Below, one piece after another: positions 36,506 through 45,414 of a DNA stretch of 64,000 nucleotides. Under the pieces are notes generated by a model. That model was given only the letters and a program-made list of their open reading frames with translations. It was not told where the DNA came from and did no database searches. Made by a program: the position numbers and the translations under genes. Source of the DNA: Amycolatopsis sp. DSM 110486 (GTDB lineage Bacteria; Actinomycetota; Actinomycetes; Mycobacteriales; Pseudonocardiaceae); NCBI RefSeq assembly GCF_019468465.1, contig NZ_CP080519.1:248001-312000 (forward strand), given 5' to 3'. Numbering within the stretch: the first letter of the stretch is position 1; the number at the start of each line of letters is the position of its first letter.

Positions 36506-37456
36506 TCAGGGCCGAACCACGCAGCGGAGACCGACGTGGCAGGCGGCGGTGTCGATCGGTTGCGCCATGCGGGCGGCAGGCCGGTAGCGACGGCAGTAGT
36601 TCGGCGCGCACAGGTACGAGCCGCCCTTGATCACCCTGCGCGGGACGCGTTCACCGCGTTCGATGCTGCGGTCTCGCGGGCTCGGGCTACAACACGAGCC
36701 TGCCGGATCGTCGTGCGCGGAGTACCAGTCCGCGGTCCACTCCCACACGTTGCCGATCATGTCGTAGAGGCCGTATCCGTTCGGCGGGTAGCGCCCGACC
36801 GGAGCGGTGCCAAGGTAACCGTCCGCGCCGGTATTCGCGTACGGAAAGGTTCCCTGCCAGGTGTTGGCCATCCACACACCGTCGGGACTGAGCTCGTCGC
36901 CCCACGCGTAGGCGGCGCGGTCGATCCCGCCCCGCGCGGCGAGCTCCCACTCCGCCTCCGTGGGGATGTCCTTGCACGCCCAACGCGCGTAGGCCTCGGC
37001 GTCCTCCCAAGCCAAGTGCACCACGGGATGATCGGGTCGCTTGCGGACCGAACTGCCCGGGCCGGACGGATGGCGCCAGTCCGCGCCGGGCACGTAACGC
37101 CACCAGTTGTAGGCGTTGCGCAGGTCGACCTCGTGCTGCGGTGCGACGAACACCGACGACGCCGGCACGAGGAGATCCGGCAAGGCGTCTGGGTAATCCG
37201 CCGGATCGGGTGCCCGCTCGGCGAGCGTGACGTGGCCCGTCGCCCGAACGAAGCGCTCGAAGTCGCGGTTGCGCACCGCGGTGGGGTCGATCCAGAACCC
37301 GCCGACCGTCACGTTGTGGACCGGGGCCTCCTCCGGATAGTGGTCGTCGGAGCCCATCGCGAAGGTGCGCCCGGCGATCCAAACCATGTCCACGGTCGGG
37401 TCGGGCTTCGCGGCCACGGCCTGCCTAAGTCCCTGACCCGTGTGCGCGGTGGCCAT
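36506..37456 (-). CDS. Formylglycine-generating enzyme (sulfatase activator)
   Basis: 316 residues. It oxidises the cysteine of the sulfatase CxPxR motif to formylglycine with O2 and copper. FGE-sulfatase domain signatures: MVWIAGRTFAMGSDD, VTVGGFWIDPTAVRNRDFERFV, IPTEAEWELAARGG, GLYDMIGNVWEWTADWY, and the active-site cysteine pair in KGGSYLCAPNYCRRYRPAAR. ATG at 37456. Its gene diverges from the sulfatase at 37690, which holds the matching CSPTR site, so the substrate protein is evident. Confidence 0.95.
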   Translation of the reverse strand: MATAHTGQGLRQAVAAKPDPTVDMVWIAGRTFAMGSDDHYPEEAPVHNVTVGGFWIDPTAVRNRDFERFVRATGHVTLAERAPDPADYPDALPDLLVPASSVFVAPQHEVDLRNAYNWWRYVPGADWRHPSGPGSSVRKRPDHPVVHLAWEDAEAYARWACKDIPTEAEWELAARGGIDRAAYAWGDELSPDGVWMANTWQGTFPYANTGADGYLGTAPVGRYPPNGYGLYDMIGNVWEWTADWYSAHDDPAGSCCSPSPRDRSIERGERVPRRVIKGGSYLCAPNYCRRYRPAARMAQPIDTAACHVGLRCVVRP

Positions 37457-37689
37457 CGGGTGCCCCCTGCCTGCTGTGCGCGACGTCGCCACACGTTCCC
37501 AGCGGGCCGGGCCGCGCTTCATCACCCCTGCCGGGTGACCCGTGCAGATTGATCCATCAAGCGCTCTCGCTCGTCGCGGGTGCCGCCCGGTGTGCGGTGT
37601 TCACCTGGTGCAGGTGAGGCCGGGCGCCGTCGCGCGATGTCGGATGGTGCGCGCGAGGCCGCCTTCAGCTGCGCGATCTGAGGAGTGAC

Positions 37690-40047
37690 ATGAGCAACTC
37701 GTTTCAGGGCAAGATCAAGACCGACATCCGCGACTCGGTTCCCGACTGGGAGCCGTTCGAGCCGCCGCGGGCCGCCGACGGCGCGCCGAACGTGGTCTAC
37801 ATGGTTCTCGACGACGTCGGGTACTCCGCGATGAGCTGTTACGGCGGCGTCATCGAGACCCCGAACATCGATCGCATCGCTGCCGACGGCGTGCGGTTCA
37901 CGCAGTGGCACACCACCGCACTGTGCTCACCGACCCGGTCCTGCCTGCTCACCGGCCGCAACCACACCCGCAACGCGATGGCGTGCATCACGGAGGCGGC
38001 GATCGGTTTCCCGAACGCCAACGGCACGATCCCGCCGGAGAACGGCATGATCTCGGAAATCCTGGAGGAGCACGGCTGGAACACCTACATCGTCGGCAAA
38101 TGGCACCTGTGCCCGACCGACGAGATGAACCTCGCCGCGACGCGGCGCAACTGGCCCACCGGCCGCGGGTTCCAGCGGTTCTACGGGTTCCTCGGCGCCG
38201 AGACGAACCAGTGGTATCCCGACCTCGTGTACGACAACCACCCGGTGGACCAGCCGAAGACTCCCGACGAGGGGTACCACTTCACCGACGACATCACCGA
38301 CAAGGCGATCGAGTTCATCAAGGACGCCAAGGCGATCGCGCCGGACAAGCCGTTCTTTCTCTACTACGCGCCGGGAGCGTGCCACGCGCCGCACCACGCG
38401 CCGCGAGAGTGGATCGAACGATTCGAAGGCCGCTTCGACAGGGGATACGACGCACTGCGCGAAACCGTGCTGGCGCGGCAGAAGGAGCTCGGCATCGTGC
38501 CGGCTGACACCGAGCTCCCCCCGATCAACCCGATCGGCACCCCCGAGACCCGCCAGGGCCCGGACGGGCAGCCCTTCCCCCCGCTGGACTACACGAAGCC
38601 GTGGGACTCGCTGTCCGACCAGGAAAAGCGGCTCTTCGCGCGGATGGCCGAGGTATACGCGGGCTTCCTCGCCCACGCCGACCACCACATCGGCCGGCTT
38701 CTCGACCACCTGGAGGAGACCGGGCAACGGGACAACACGCTCGTCATCCTGGTCTCCGACAACGGCGCCAGCGGCGAGGGCGGCCCCAACGGGTCGGTGA
38801 ACGAGAACAAACTGTTCAACGGCATCCCCGACGACCTCGACGAGAACCTCGCGATGCTCGACGAGCTGGGCGGTCCGAAGACCTACAACCACTACGCGAA
38901 CGGCTGGGCAATGGCCTTCAACACGCCGTTCAAGATGTGGAAGCGCTACGAGTTCAACGGCGGCACAGCCGACCCGTGCATCATCTCCTGGCCGTCGGTA
39001 CTCGGGCACGGCGGCGAGATCCGCCACCAGTACCACCACGCGATCGACCTCGTGCCCACGGTGCTCGACTGCGTGGACCTGCGGGTGCCGGAGGCGATCA
39101 AGGGACACACGCAGAGCCCGCTCGACGGGGTGAGCATGCGCTACACCTTCGCCGACCCGTCGGCGCCATCGGCCAGATCCACCCAGTTCTACTCGATGCT
39201 CGGCTCGCGCGGGATCTGGCACGACGGCTGGAAGGCCGTGACGACGCACCCGACGATCAGCGGCTGGAGCAACTTCGCCGACGACGTGTGGCAGCTCTAC
39301 CACACCGACGTCGACCGCGCCGAGGTGCACGACCTCGCGGCCGAACACCCCGACAAGCTCAAGGAGTTGATCCGGCTCTGGTTCGCGGAGGCCGACGCCA
39401 ACGGTGCGTTCCCGCTCGACGACCGCTCGCCCCTGGAAATCCTCAACACGCCGCGGCCGCAGCTGTCCGCGGCCCGCAGCCGCTACGTCTATTACGCGGA
39501 TGTCGCCGACGTACCCGAACAACAGGCGGTCAACATCCGCAACCGGTCGTACTCGATCGGATCCCTTGTGGACATTCCTGGCAAAGGCGCCGAGGGCGTG
39601 CTGTTCGCGCACGGCGCGCGGTTCGGCGGGCACGCGCTCTACGTCAAGGACAACCGCCTGCACTACGTCTACAACTTCGTCGGCATGCTGGAGCAGAAGA
39701 TCGACGGGACCGAGGACCTGCCGACGGGTGAGAGCCTGATCCTCGCGGCATCGTTCGACAAGGACGGTGAGGAGCCGCCAGGCATCGCCACCGGAATACT
39801 GTCGCTCTACCACGGCGACCACAAGGTCGGCGAGGGCCGCATCAAGACACAACCCGGCTCGTTCGAACTCGCCGGCGAGGGCCTGTGCGTCGGCCGCGAC
39901 AGCGGGGCCGCCGTCACCGACGACTACCGGGGACAACGCCCCCACCGGTTCACCGGCGGCACCATCAAACGGGTCGTGATCGACGTCAGCGGCGACCCGT
40001 ACGTCGACCAGGAGCGCGAGGCCGAGGCGATGCTCATGCGTGAGTAG
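37690..40047 (+). CDS. Type I sulfatase (arylsulfatase)
   Basis: 785 residues. Sulfatase domain: NVVYMVLDDVGYSAMSCYGG (metal aspartates), TTALCSPTRSCLLTGRNHTR with the formylglycine-forming cysteine, IVGKWHLCP, and LVSDNGASGEGG with the Asp-Asn metal pair. A C-terminal beta domain of about 220 residues follows. No signal peptide, so it may act in the cytoplasm on imported sulfate esters. ATG with GAGGAG upstream. Partner activator at 36506-37456, divergent, with a shared 230-base promoter region. Confidence 0.95.
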   Translation: MSNSFQGKIKTDIRDSVPDWEPFEPPRAADGAPNVVYMVLDDVGYSAMSCYGGVIETPNIDRIAADGVRFTQWHTTALCSPTRSCLLTGRNHTRNAMACITEAAIGFPNANGTIPPENGMISEILEEHGWNTYIVGKWHLCPTDEMNLAATRRNWPTGRGFQRFYGFLGAETNQWYPDLVYDNHPVDQPKTPDEGYHFTDDITDKAIEFIKDAKAIAPDKPFFLYYAPGACHAPHHAPREWIERFEGRFDRGYDALRETVLARQKELGIVPADTELPPINPIGTPETRQGPDGQPFPPLDYTKPWDSLSDQEKRLFARMAEVYAGFLAHADHHIGRLLDHLEETGQRDNTLVILVSDNGASGEGGPNGSVNENKLFNGIPDDLDENLAMLDELGGPKTYNHYANGWAMAFNTPFKMWKRYEFNGGTADPCIISWPSVLGHGGEIRHQYHHAIDLVPTVLDCVDLRVPEAIKGHTQSPLDGVSMRYTFADPSAPSARSTQFYSMLGSRGIWHDGWKAVTTHPTISGWSNFADDVWQLYHTDVDRAEVHDLAAEHPDKLKELIRLWFAEADANGAFPLDDRSPLEILNTPRPQLSAARSRYVYYADVADVPEQQAVNIRNRSYSIGSLVDIPGKGAEGVLFAHGARFGGHALYVKDNRLHYVYNFVGMLEQKIDGTEDLPTGESLILAASFDKDGEEPPGIATGILSLYHGDHKVGEGRIKTQPGSFELAGEGLCVGRDSGAAVTDDYRGQRPHRFTGGTIKRVVIDVSGDPYVDQEREAEAMLMRE

Positions 40048-40162
40048 CCGGACACCGGTCCGCCGACGGCACCCCATGCGCCGCCGGCGGACCGGCCGGG
40101 TCAGGACTTGTGACGGTGGGCCGAGGCGTGGTCGAAGCTCGACGCCCCGCGCGGCCGAGCAA

Positions 40163-40332
40163 GTGCGCATCCGCTGGCCGACGATCATGGCTTGCTCGGC
40201 CGGGGAGTCCGGCTCATCCAGGACAACGAGCCCGACCTGACCATGGTCGCCGAAGCCGGAAACGGCGCGGAAGCAATCGCTGCGGCACGCGCCAAGAAAC
40301 CGGACCTAGCCAGCCGACGACGACGAGCCTGA
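40163..40332 (+). pseudogene. N-terminal remnant of a LuxR-type response regulator
   Basis: GTG CGC ATC CG then, after a frame change, LADDHGLLGRGVRLIQDNEPDLTM and VAEAGNGAEAIAAARAKKPDL: the first 45 residues of a NarL/FixJ receiver (typical VRVLLADDHTLFR..). It stops before the phosphorylated aspartate; the DNA-binding part is missing. Confidence 0.7.
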
Positions 40333-40483
40333 TCCTCAACCGTTGAACGCGGCTGCCGCCCGGTCGGACGACCGCCTCAACAGGTAGTTCCGCGCACCCG
40401 ACACCCCTCTTGGGGTCACCTGCGGTCACCGATGAACCCATCTGGTCGCAACGCACGAGGACACGAGGAGGTGCCAGACGGCG

Positions 40484-41116
40484 ATGTTGTCCGAAGCTGT
40501 TCCTGCCGCGTTCGGTGCGGCGATCTACCCGCCGGCCGTGCTGTTCATGGCGTTCCTGCTGGTCAACCCACAACCCAGAAAGCGGGCGCTGATTTTCCTG
40601 GCCGGCGCTGTGTTCATCACCCTCGGCTTCGGCTTCCTCTCGGTGCTGGTGTTGCAGAGCAGCGGAGCCGAGAGCACCAAGCACCGCACCGTGCCGGCTT
40701 GGATCGACCTCGCCATCGGCATTGTGTTGGTGGCCTTCGCCCTGGTGGTCTACTTCCGGCCGCCACGCGGACCCAAGGCCGCCAAAAAGCACCGCGAGCT
40801 CGGTGTGATCGGGTTACTGAGCGTCGGTCTGCTGATGTACACGCCGACAGCGCTCTACTTGGCCTCGCTGCACGCCATCGCCAAAGCGCACGCCAGCCTG
40901 TTGGTGACGGTGCTGAGCATCATCCTCGTCGCCGTGATCTACATGCTGTTGATCGAGATACCGATCATCGCCCACGCCATCTGGCCGGAGACGACGATCC
41001 GCTGGGTCACCGCCGTGAACGCATGGCTGGCAAGACACGGCCGCACCATCATCGTCGTCGTGGCGGCCGGCTTCGGCATCTACCTCACCGGCTCGGGCAT
41101 CGCCCACCTCGTGTAA
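40484..41116 (+). CDS. GAP-family membrane protein (Sap-like, LysE fold)
   Basis: 210 residues with six hydrophobic segments (roughly 1-25, 35-60, 75-95, 105-130, 140-165, 185-207) and short basic loops. The layout AFGAAIYPPAVLFMAFLLV, FLAGAVFITLGFGFL and MYTPTALYLASLHAIA matches the GAP/Sap (sulfolipid-addressing) proteins of mycobacteria, proposed lipid or small-molecule transporters. ATG with GAGGAGG. It is the last intact gene before the IS scars and the NRPS operon; it is read toward it but not part of it. Confidence 0.82.
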   Translation: MLSEAVPAAFGAAIYPPAVLFMAFLLVNPQPRKRALIFLAGAVFITLGFGFLSVLVLQSSGAESTKHRTVPAWIDLAIGIVLVAFALVVYFRPPRGPKAAKKHRELGVIGLLSVGLLMYTPTALYLASLHAIAKAHASLLVTVLSIILVAVIYMLLIEIPIIAHAIWPETTIRWVTAVNAWLARHGRTIIVVVAAGFGIYLTGSGIAHLV

Positions 41117-41339
41117 TCGACAGGCGGTCCCATCTCCGCGGCGCCGTGCGCGATCGGACGATGCCCGCAGCACGCGACGAGCCGGCGGCGACCCCGGACG
41201 GACAGCAGGGTGTCACGGCGTTACACGGACCGGTCTTCCTGCTCGGCGGATGTGCTGGTCACACTTCTCATCCTGCCGCCGAAAGACCCGTCCTCGCTCA
41301 AGCCCTCCCGACCGTCACCAACGTCATGACCCGAGACAG

Positions 41340-41455
41340 CTAGGTGTTCTGTCCTGGGAGGTCGGGAACGCGGGTGGCGGGTGGTTGGCCGCCGAGTGCG
41401 GTGTGGCCGCGGTGGTGATCGTAGGTGTGGAGCCAGGCGGAACCGTTCGCCGTGA
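41340..41455 (-). mobile_element. 3' remnant of an IS481-type transposase
   Basis: In one minus frame AWLHTYDHHRGHTALGGQPP and ATRVPDLPGQNT to the stop at 41340 is the standard C terminus of IS481-group transposases, holding the catalytic glutamate region only partly. A 2-base frame change separates it from GERF upstream. Confidence 0.65.
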
Positions 41456-41592
41456 TGCATCTCGTTTGTCAGTGAGGCGAAGAACAACTCAGATGCGGCG
41501 TTGTCCCAACAAATCACGGTCCACTCGACACTGCTGCGGACGCGATTTTCCCTGCAGAACCGGGAAAGCGTCGCGGAGGTGTGTCGCGGCAC
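41456..41592 (-). mobile_element. Remnant of an IS3-type transposase DDE domain
   Basis: Minus-strand text RFCRENRVRSSVEWTVICWDNAASELFFASLTNEM, in parts, matches the integrase core of IS3-group transposases (…[24 protein letters not shown]), where the aspartate and glutamate are catalytic. It is fused within a few bases to the IS481 remnant and ends 20 bases from the end of the NRPS operon. Confidence 0.6.
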
Positions 41593-41614
41593 GTCGCCCC
41601 TGCCCGAGGTATCT

Positions 41615-43156
41615 TCAACCGGCGTTGGCCGCCAGCTCCGCGGTCGCCCGCACCATCGCCGACAGGAGGCGGCCCGGAAAGTCGTCGCCGTAGCGGGAGG
41701 TGTCCGCAGTGACGTGCACGCTGAGGCCTTCGCCCGCCGCCTCGTTGAGGGCTTCCACCCGGATCGGCAGGCTGGTGTGGTCGCGCATGTCCTCTTCCGG
41801 GGTGATCAGCCCGGCGGTAAGCAGCTCGTCCCGTGGGTGGAAGTGGACGTAGTTGAACATCACCTCGAACGGGTCGGCGCCCAGCAGCTTGCGCAGGGCC
41901 GAATGCGGAAACCGCCGGTGAGCCAGCAGCTCGTTCTCCGCGGCGAGGCACCTCCTCGCCGCCGCCCGCCAATCGCCGTCCGGCACGCCTACGCGGACGG
42001 GCAACTGGTTGAGGAACAACCCGAGCGTCACGTCCGCGCCCGCCTGTTCGGGGCGGCCGTTGAGCAGCAGGCCGACCACGGGATCATCGGTCTCCCGGAC
42101 CGCACCGACCGCTGCGCAGTTCGCCGCGAGCAGCAGGCTCTTCAACGGGAGGCCCCAGCGCGCGGACAGCTCGGCGAGCCGGTCGCTGTCGTGTCGCGGG
42201 ATCGTCGCACTGACCTTGCGGTGCACGAGCGGCTCGCCGCTCGGAGCCGGGCCCGGCGGCAAGGTGTCCCGGAGCCCTTCGGCGAACCGGACGGACTCGG
42301 GGTCGGTGGCCGCTTCTCGCTCCAGCCGGACGAACTCCCGGTACGGGACCGGCGCGGGCAGGTCCGGCGGCTCTCCGCCGACCAGGCCGGCGTAAGTCCG
42401 CACGAGCTCGTTGAAGAACACCGCTTCACTCCACCCGTCGAGGATCGCGTGGTGGAACGAGTAGGCCAGGACGAAGGACTCGCCGTCCACGGCCGCCGCA
42501 TGCGCCCGCAGCAGCGGTGCGCGCTCGACGTCGAACGGGGCGGCGAGTTCGTCCATCACGGCCTCGTGGGCGGCGGCCCGCTCGCTGCTGCCGAGCCCGG
42601 TCCAGTCGGCGAAGGCGACCGGGATCGGCGCCGCGGCCTCGACCACCTGCATGGGCTCGCTGAACGTCGCCAGGTCGAACCGCGTGCGCAGCACCGGATG
42701 CCGGGCGGACAGCCGGGCCAGCGCGGCGGCGAGCGCCCCGTGGTCCAGTGGCCGGGTCACGGTCCGGGCCACCACGTCCAGGTAGGCCGTGCCCTGGCTG
42801 ACGAGCCCCTCGAAAATGAGGCCGAGCTGCAGCCGGGCCGCCGGATAGACATCTTCGACGCCGTCGGGGACCCGGGCCTGGTCGAGCGCCGAAAGGAGGT
42901 CGGGGCCGGAAGCGACGCCGGGGCCGCGGGTCCCCAGCACCGAGCACGCGCCCCGCGGCGTCGGATTCCGGAACATATCGATCAGGGACAGGCTCAGCCC
43001 GGCCCGCTCGGCCTCGCCGATGACCTTGAGCGCGAGGAGGGAATCGCCGCCGAGGGAAAAGAAGTCGTCGTCCGGCCCCACCTTCTCGACCCGCAGGATC
43101 TGCTCCCAGATCCCGGCGAGCACCGCCTCCGCTTCGATCCTGTCCACCGTCACCAT
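41615..43156 (-). CDS. NRPS protein, peptidyl carrier + condensation domains (T-C), last gene of operon
   Basis: 513 residues. The carrier domain at about residues 5-75 has the phosphopantetheine serine in FFSLGGDSLLALKV (Ser39). The condensation domain (about 100-510) keeps the catalytic HHAILDG at 235-241 and later blocks LNGRPEQAG and GLFLNQLPVRV (the NRPS C5/C-type pattern LFINTLPVRV). There is no adenylation domain, so the carrier must be charged in trans, and there is no release domain. The ATG at 43156 overlaps the stop of the ATP-grasp gene. The order T-C suggests that a chain on another carrier meets the amino acid or acid held here, or that C joins it to a soluble acceptor. Confidence 0.9.
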   Translation of the reverse strand: MVTVDRIEAEAVLAGIWEQILRVEKVGPDDDFFSLGGDSLLALKVIGEAERAGLSLSLIDMFRNPTPRGACSVLGTRGPGVASGPDLLSALDQARVPDGVEDVYPAARLQLGLIFEGLVSQGTAYLDVVARTVTRPLDHGALAAALARLSARHPVLRTRFDLATFSEPMQVVEAAAPIPVAFADWTGLGSSERAAAHEAVMDELAAPFDVERAPLLRAHAAAVDGESFVLAYSFHHAILDGWSEAVFFNELVRTYAGLVGGEPPDLPAPVPYREFVRLEREAATDPESVRFAEGLRDTLPPGPAPSGEPLVHRKVSATIPRHDSDRLAELSARWGLPLKSLLLAANCAAVGAVRETDDPVVGLLLNGRPEQAGADVTLGLFLNQLPVRVGVPDGDWRAAARRCLAAENELLAHRRFPHSALRKLLGADPFEVMFNYVHFHPRDELLTAGLITPEEDMRDHTSLPIRVEALNEAAGEGLSVHVTADTSRYGDDFPGRLLSAMVRATAELAANAG

Positions 43157-44427
43157 GCCCCCAGTTCTGCCGCGGCCACGGTGTGCTGTTCCCCCGCGGG
43201 GAACTCGAACCGGTACCGCAGCGTGGATTCCACCTTCGCCACAATCGGAGCGAGATCGGCGACGTCCGCCGTCTCCCCCATCACGATGTCCAATTCCACG
43301 GTCTGCACCCCGCCCGGGAACTGCGTGCCGGGCCGGGCATACGGCCGGTACAGCGTCACTCCGGCCAGGTCCCGCACGTATTCGGCGCCCTCGATCCCGA
43401 CCAGCGTGCCCGCCCGGCGGGGAGCGGGGTGGAACACCTGGAAGTACGCCCGGCCGGTGTAGAGATCAGGTACCACGACCCGCTCTCCCAGGGCGATCCG
43501 GCCGCCGGCTTCGACGAGGTTGATGCCCCGCGCCCGAACGGCCAGCTCGTTGATCCCGCCGCCGAGGCGGCCGTTCACCTCGATCAGCCGAGGCCCGGCC
43601 GGCGTCAGCTTGACCTCGGTGTGGGAGAGGCCGGTGCGCAGACCGACCGCCGAGACCGCCGCCGCAGCCAGCTCACGGACCTCGGCTGTCTCGACGGGGC
43701 CGAGCGGCGACGGCCAGAACCGGCCGGTTTCGCGGAACGGCGGCACCATCGGGAACTTGCCGGTCACCGCCAGGTCCGCGATCACGCCGTCCTGGACGAC
43801 GCTTTCGATCGACACGTAGTCGCCGAACGCCCCGCAGTCACGCCCGGGCAGATATTCCTCGAGGACGAGCGTGCCGCCGTCGACGAGTCCGGGCGCAGGT
43901 TCGGCGAGCAGCCGCCGGACCAGCTCCAAACCGGTCTCCGCGTCCTCGACGTAGTACGTGTTCCGGCTGCCCCCGCCGTGCGCGGGTTTGAGGACGGCGG
44001 GCAGCCCGGTCTCGGCAACGGCGTCCGGCCAGTCGGCCGCCGTCTCGATCCGGCGGCAGCGCACCACGTCGACCCCGGCCGCCCGCAGCGCCGCCCGCTG
44101 GTGCCACTTGTCGGTGAGGCACCGCAGGGTTCGTTCGTCGTGGAAAGGCAGCCCCAGGAGCCCGGCCAGCTCGCCGGCCAGACCGAGCCCTCGCTCGGCG
44201 TAGGTCACCAGCCCGTCGGGGCGGTGCCGGCCTACCTCGGCGGCCGCGTCCGACACCGACTCCGCCACGACGACCGGGCCGAACCGCGCGAGCAGCGGCG
44301 CCATCGCCAGGGTGTGCCGGTTCGGCGGCACGACGAAGACACAGCCGGCCCAGCCGGCCAGTCCCACGGCGATGTCGCCGGGATGGGCCGCGCCGTCGTC
44401 GTACACCACCACCAGCGTCTTGGTCAC
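43150..44427 (-). CDS. ATP-grasp ligase
   Basis: 425 residues. ATP-grasp fold with the N-terminal domain (VVYDDGAAHPGD), the central ATP lobe (TDKWHQRAALRAAGV, LPAVLKPAHGGGSRNTYYV, LVLEEYLPGRDCG) and the metal-binding end LIEVNGRLGGGINELA. It joins a carboxylate to an amine through an acyl phosphate; members in biosynthetic clusters make dipeptides or amides outside the NRPS line. The C-terminal 100 residues resemble L-amino acid ligases of the BacD type. GTG start overlapping the thioesterase stop (GTGA). Substrates are unknown. Confidence 0.88.
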   Translation of the reverse strand: MTKTLVVVYDDGAAHPGDIAVGLAGWAGCVFVVPPNRHTLAMAPLLARFGPVVVAESVSDAAAEVGRHRPDGLVTYAERGLGLAGELAGLLGLPFHDERTLRCLTDKWHQRAALRAAGVDVVRCRRIETAADWPDAVAETGLPAVLKPAHGGGSRNTYYVEDAETGLELVRRLLAEPAPGLVDGGTLVLEEYLPGRDCGAFGDYVSIESVVQDGVIADLAVTGKFPMVPPFRETGRFWPSPLGPVETAEVRELAAAAVSAVGLRTGLSHTEVKLTPAGPRLIEVNGRLGGGINELAVRARGINLVEAGGRIALGERVVVPDLYTGRAYFQVFHPAPRRAGTLVGIEGAEYVRDLAGVTLYRPYARPGTQFPGGVQTVELDIVMGETADVADLAPIVAKVESTLRYRFEFPAGEQHTVAAAELGAW

Positions 44428-45215
44428 GGGAGCACCTCCGTGCCGGCAGGAGCGACGGCCGGGGCCAGCCGCTCACGGATCGCCCCGCCGAACGTCTCGA
44501 GCCGGCCGCGGTAGTAGAAGTGCCCGCCCGCAACGACGCGGAAAGCGAACGACCCGGTGGTCCAGCCGCCCCAGGCGTCGAGGTGGGCCTGCCGGACCCA
44601 GGGGTCGTCGGCGCCGCCCAGCGCCAGGAGGCCGCTGCGGACTGGCCGCCTGCCCGCCGGCACGTAGCGGGCGAGCAGCAGGTAGTCCGCCCGCAGCACC
44701 GGGATCATCAGATCGGCGACGTCGGCCAGGCCCGGCCCGGACACGTCGACGTGCCCGCCCGAGGCCACCTCGGTGAGCCAGTCGTCCCGGCTCATCGCGA
44801 GCACGGCGTCGGTGTCCAGCCGCTGATCGTCCGGGGGCCGGGCCGCGGACGCGACCAGCAGCTCGACGTCCGCGCCCAGGTCTTCGAGGGCGATCGCGAG
44901 CTCGTAGCCGAGCACCCCGCCCAGGCTGTGGCCGACCAGTACCAGGGGACTCGGGCAGTGGGCGCGGACGGCGGCGGCGCAGTCGGCCGCGAGCGTCCGC
45001 AGTTCGGTCGCGTTCGGTTCGAGCTGACGCGGCCCGCGGCCGGGGTACTGGATCGCGACCGCGGCTTCTCCCGGGTGCACCAGCTGCCCGGCCCATTCGG
45101 CGACCGCGTAGGCGCTGCCGCCCCCGAAGGGAGCCAGCACGAAGGTACGCCGGGCGGTCGCCGGCGCCGTCTCGCCGAGTTGCCAGAGCTGCGGGCACAA
45201 CCGGTGCCGGTTCAT
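44424..45215 (-). CDS. Type II thioesterase with canonical serine
   Basis: 263 residues. LAPFGGGSAYAVAEWA (oxyanion part), IQYPGRGPRQ, the nucleophile elbow LVGHSLGGVLGYELA, LGGADDPWV with the acid, and VAGGHFYYRG with the histidine are those of RifR/GrsT-type editing thioesterases. It removes misloaded groups from carriers or releases the product. Compare the second thioesterase (58501), which has cysteine at the nucleophile position. ATG overlaps the MbtH stop (ATGA). Confidence 0.9.
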   Translation of the reverse strand: MNRHRLCPQLWQLGETAPATARRTFVLAPFGGGSAYAVAEWAGQLVHPGEAAVAIQYPGRGPRQLEPNATELRTLAADCAAAVRAHCPSPLVLVGHSLGGVLGYELAIALEDLGADVELLVASAARPPDDQRLDTDAVLAMSRDDWLTEVASGGHVDVSGPGLADVADLMIPVLRADYLLLARYVPAGRRPVRSGLLALGGADDPWVRQAHLDAWGGWTTGSFAFRVVAGGHFYYRGRLETFGGAIRERLAPAVAPAGTEVLP

Positions 45216-45403
45216 CGCCGGTCCGGCCGGGACTCGGGGCGGATGCCGGCGGGCCGGATGTCGGTCCACTCCCGGTCGATCAGGTCGAGGCAGTCCTGCC
45301 TGGTGCCCGTGAAGCCGGCCGGCCGCCATCCCGGTGGCACCGGCACCTGCTCGGGCAACAAGGAATACCGGTCTTCGGGATCGACCACGACGACGTAGTC
45401 CAT
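45212..45403 (-). CDS. MbtH-like protein, adenylation domain partner
   Basis: 63 residues. The family pattern S-L-x-P...P-x-G-W...CL-x-x-I...W-T-D-x-R-P is visible (YSLLPEQVPVPPGW, CLDLIDREWTDIRP). The first conserved tryptophan (SLWP) is leucine here. MbtH proteins bind and activate adenylation domains. It follows the A-T gene by 11 bases with GGAGG before ATG, so it probably serves that protein, the one with the unusual A4 motif. Confidence 0.88.
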   Translation of the reverse strand: MDYVVVVDPEDRYSLLPEQVPVPPGWRPAGFTGTRQDCLDLIDREWTDIRPAGIRPESRPDRR

Positions 45404-45414
45404 CGGTCCTCCGT

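Noticed and set aside
37927..40188. 753-codon minus-strand frame opposite the sulfatase gene
   Set aside because: Antisense shadow of an unambiguous sulfatase.
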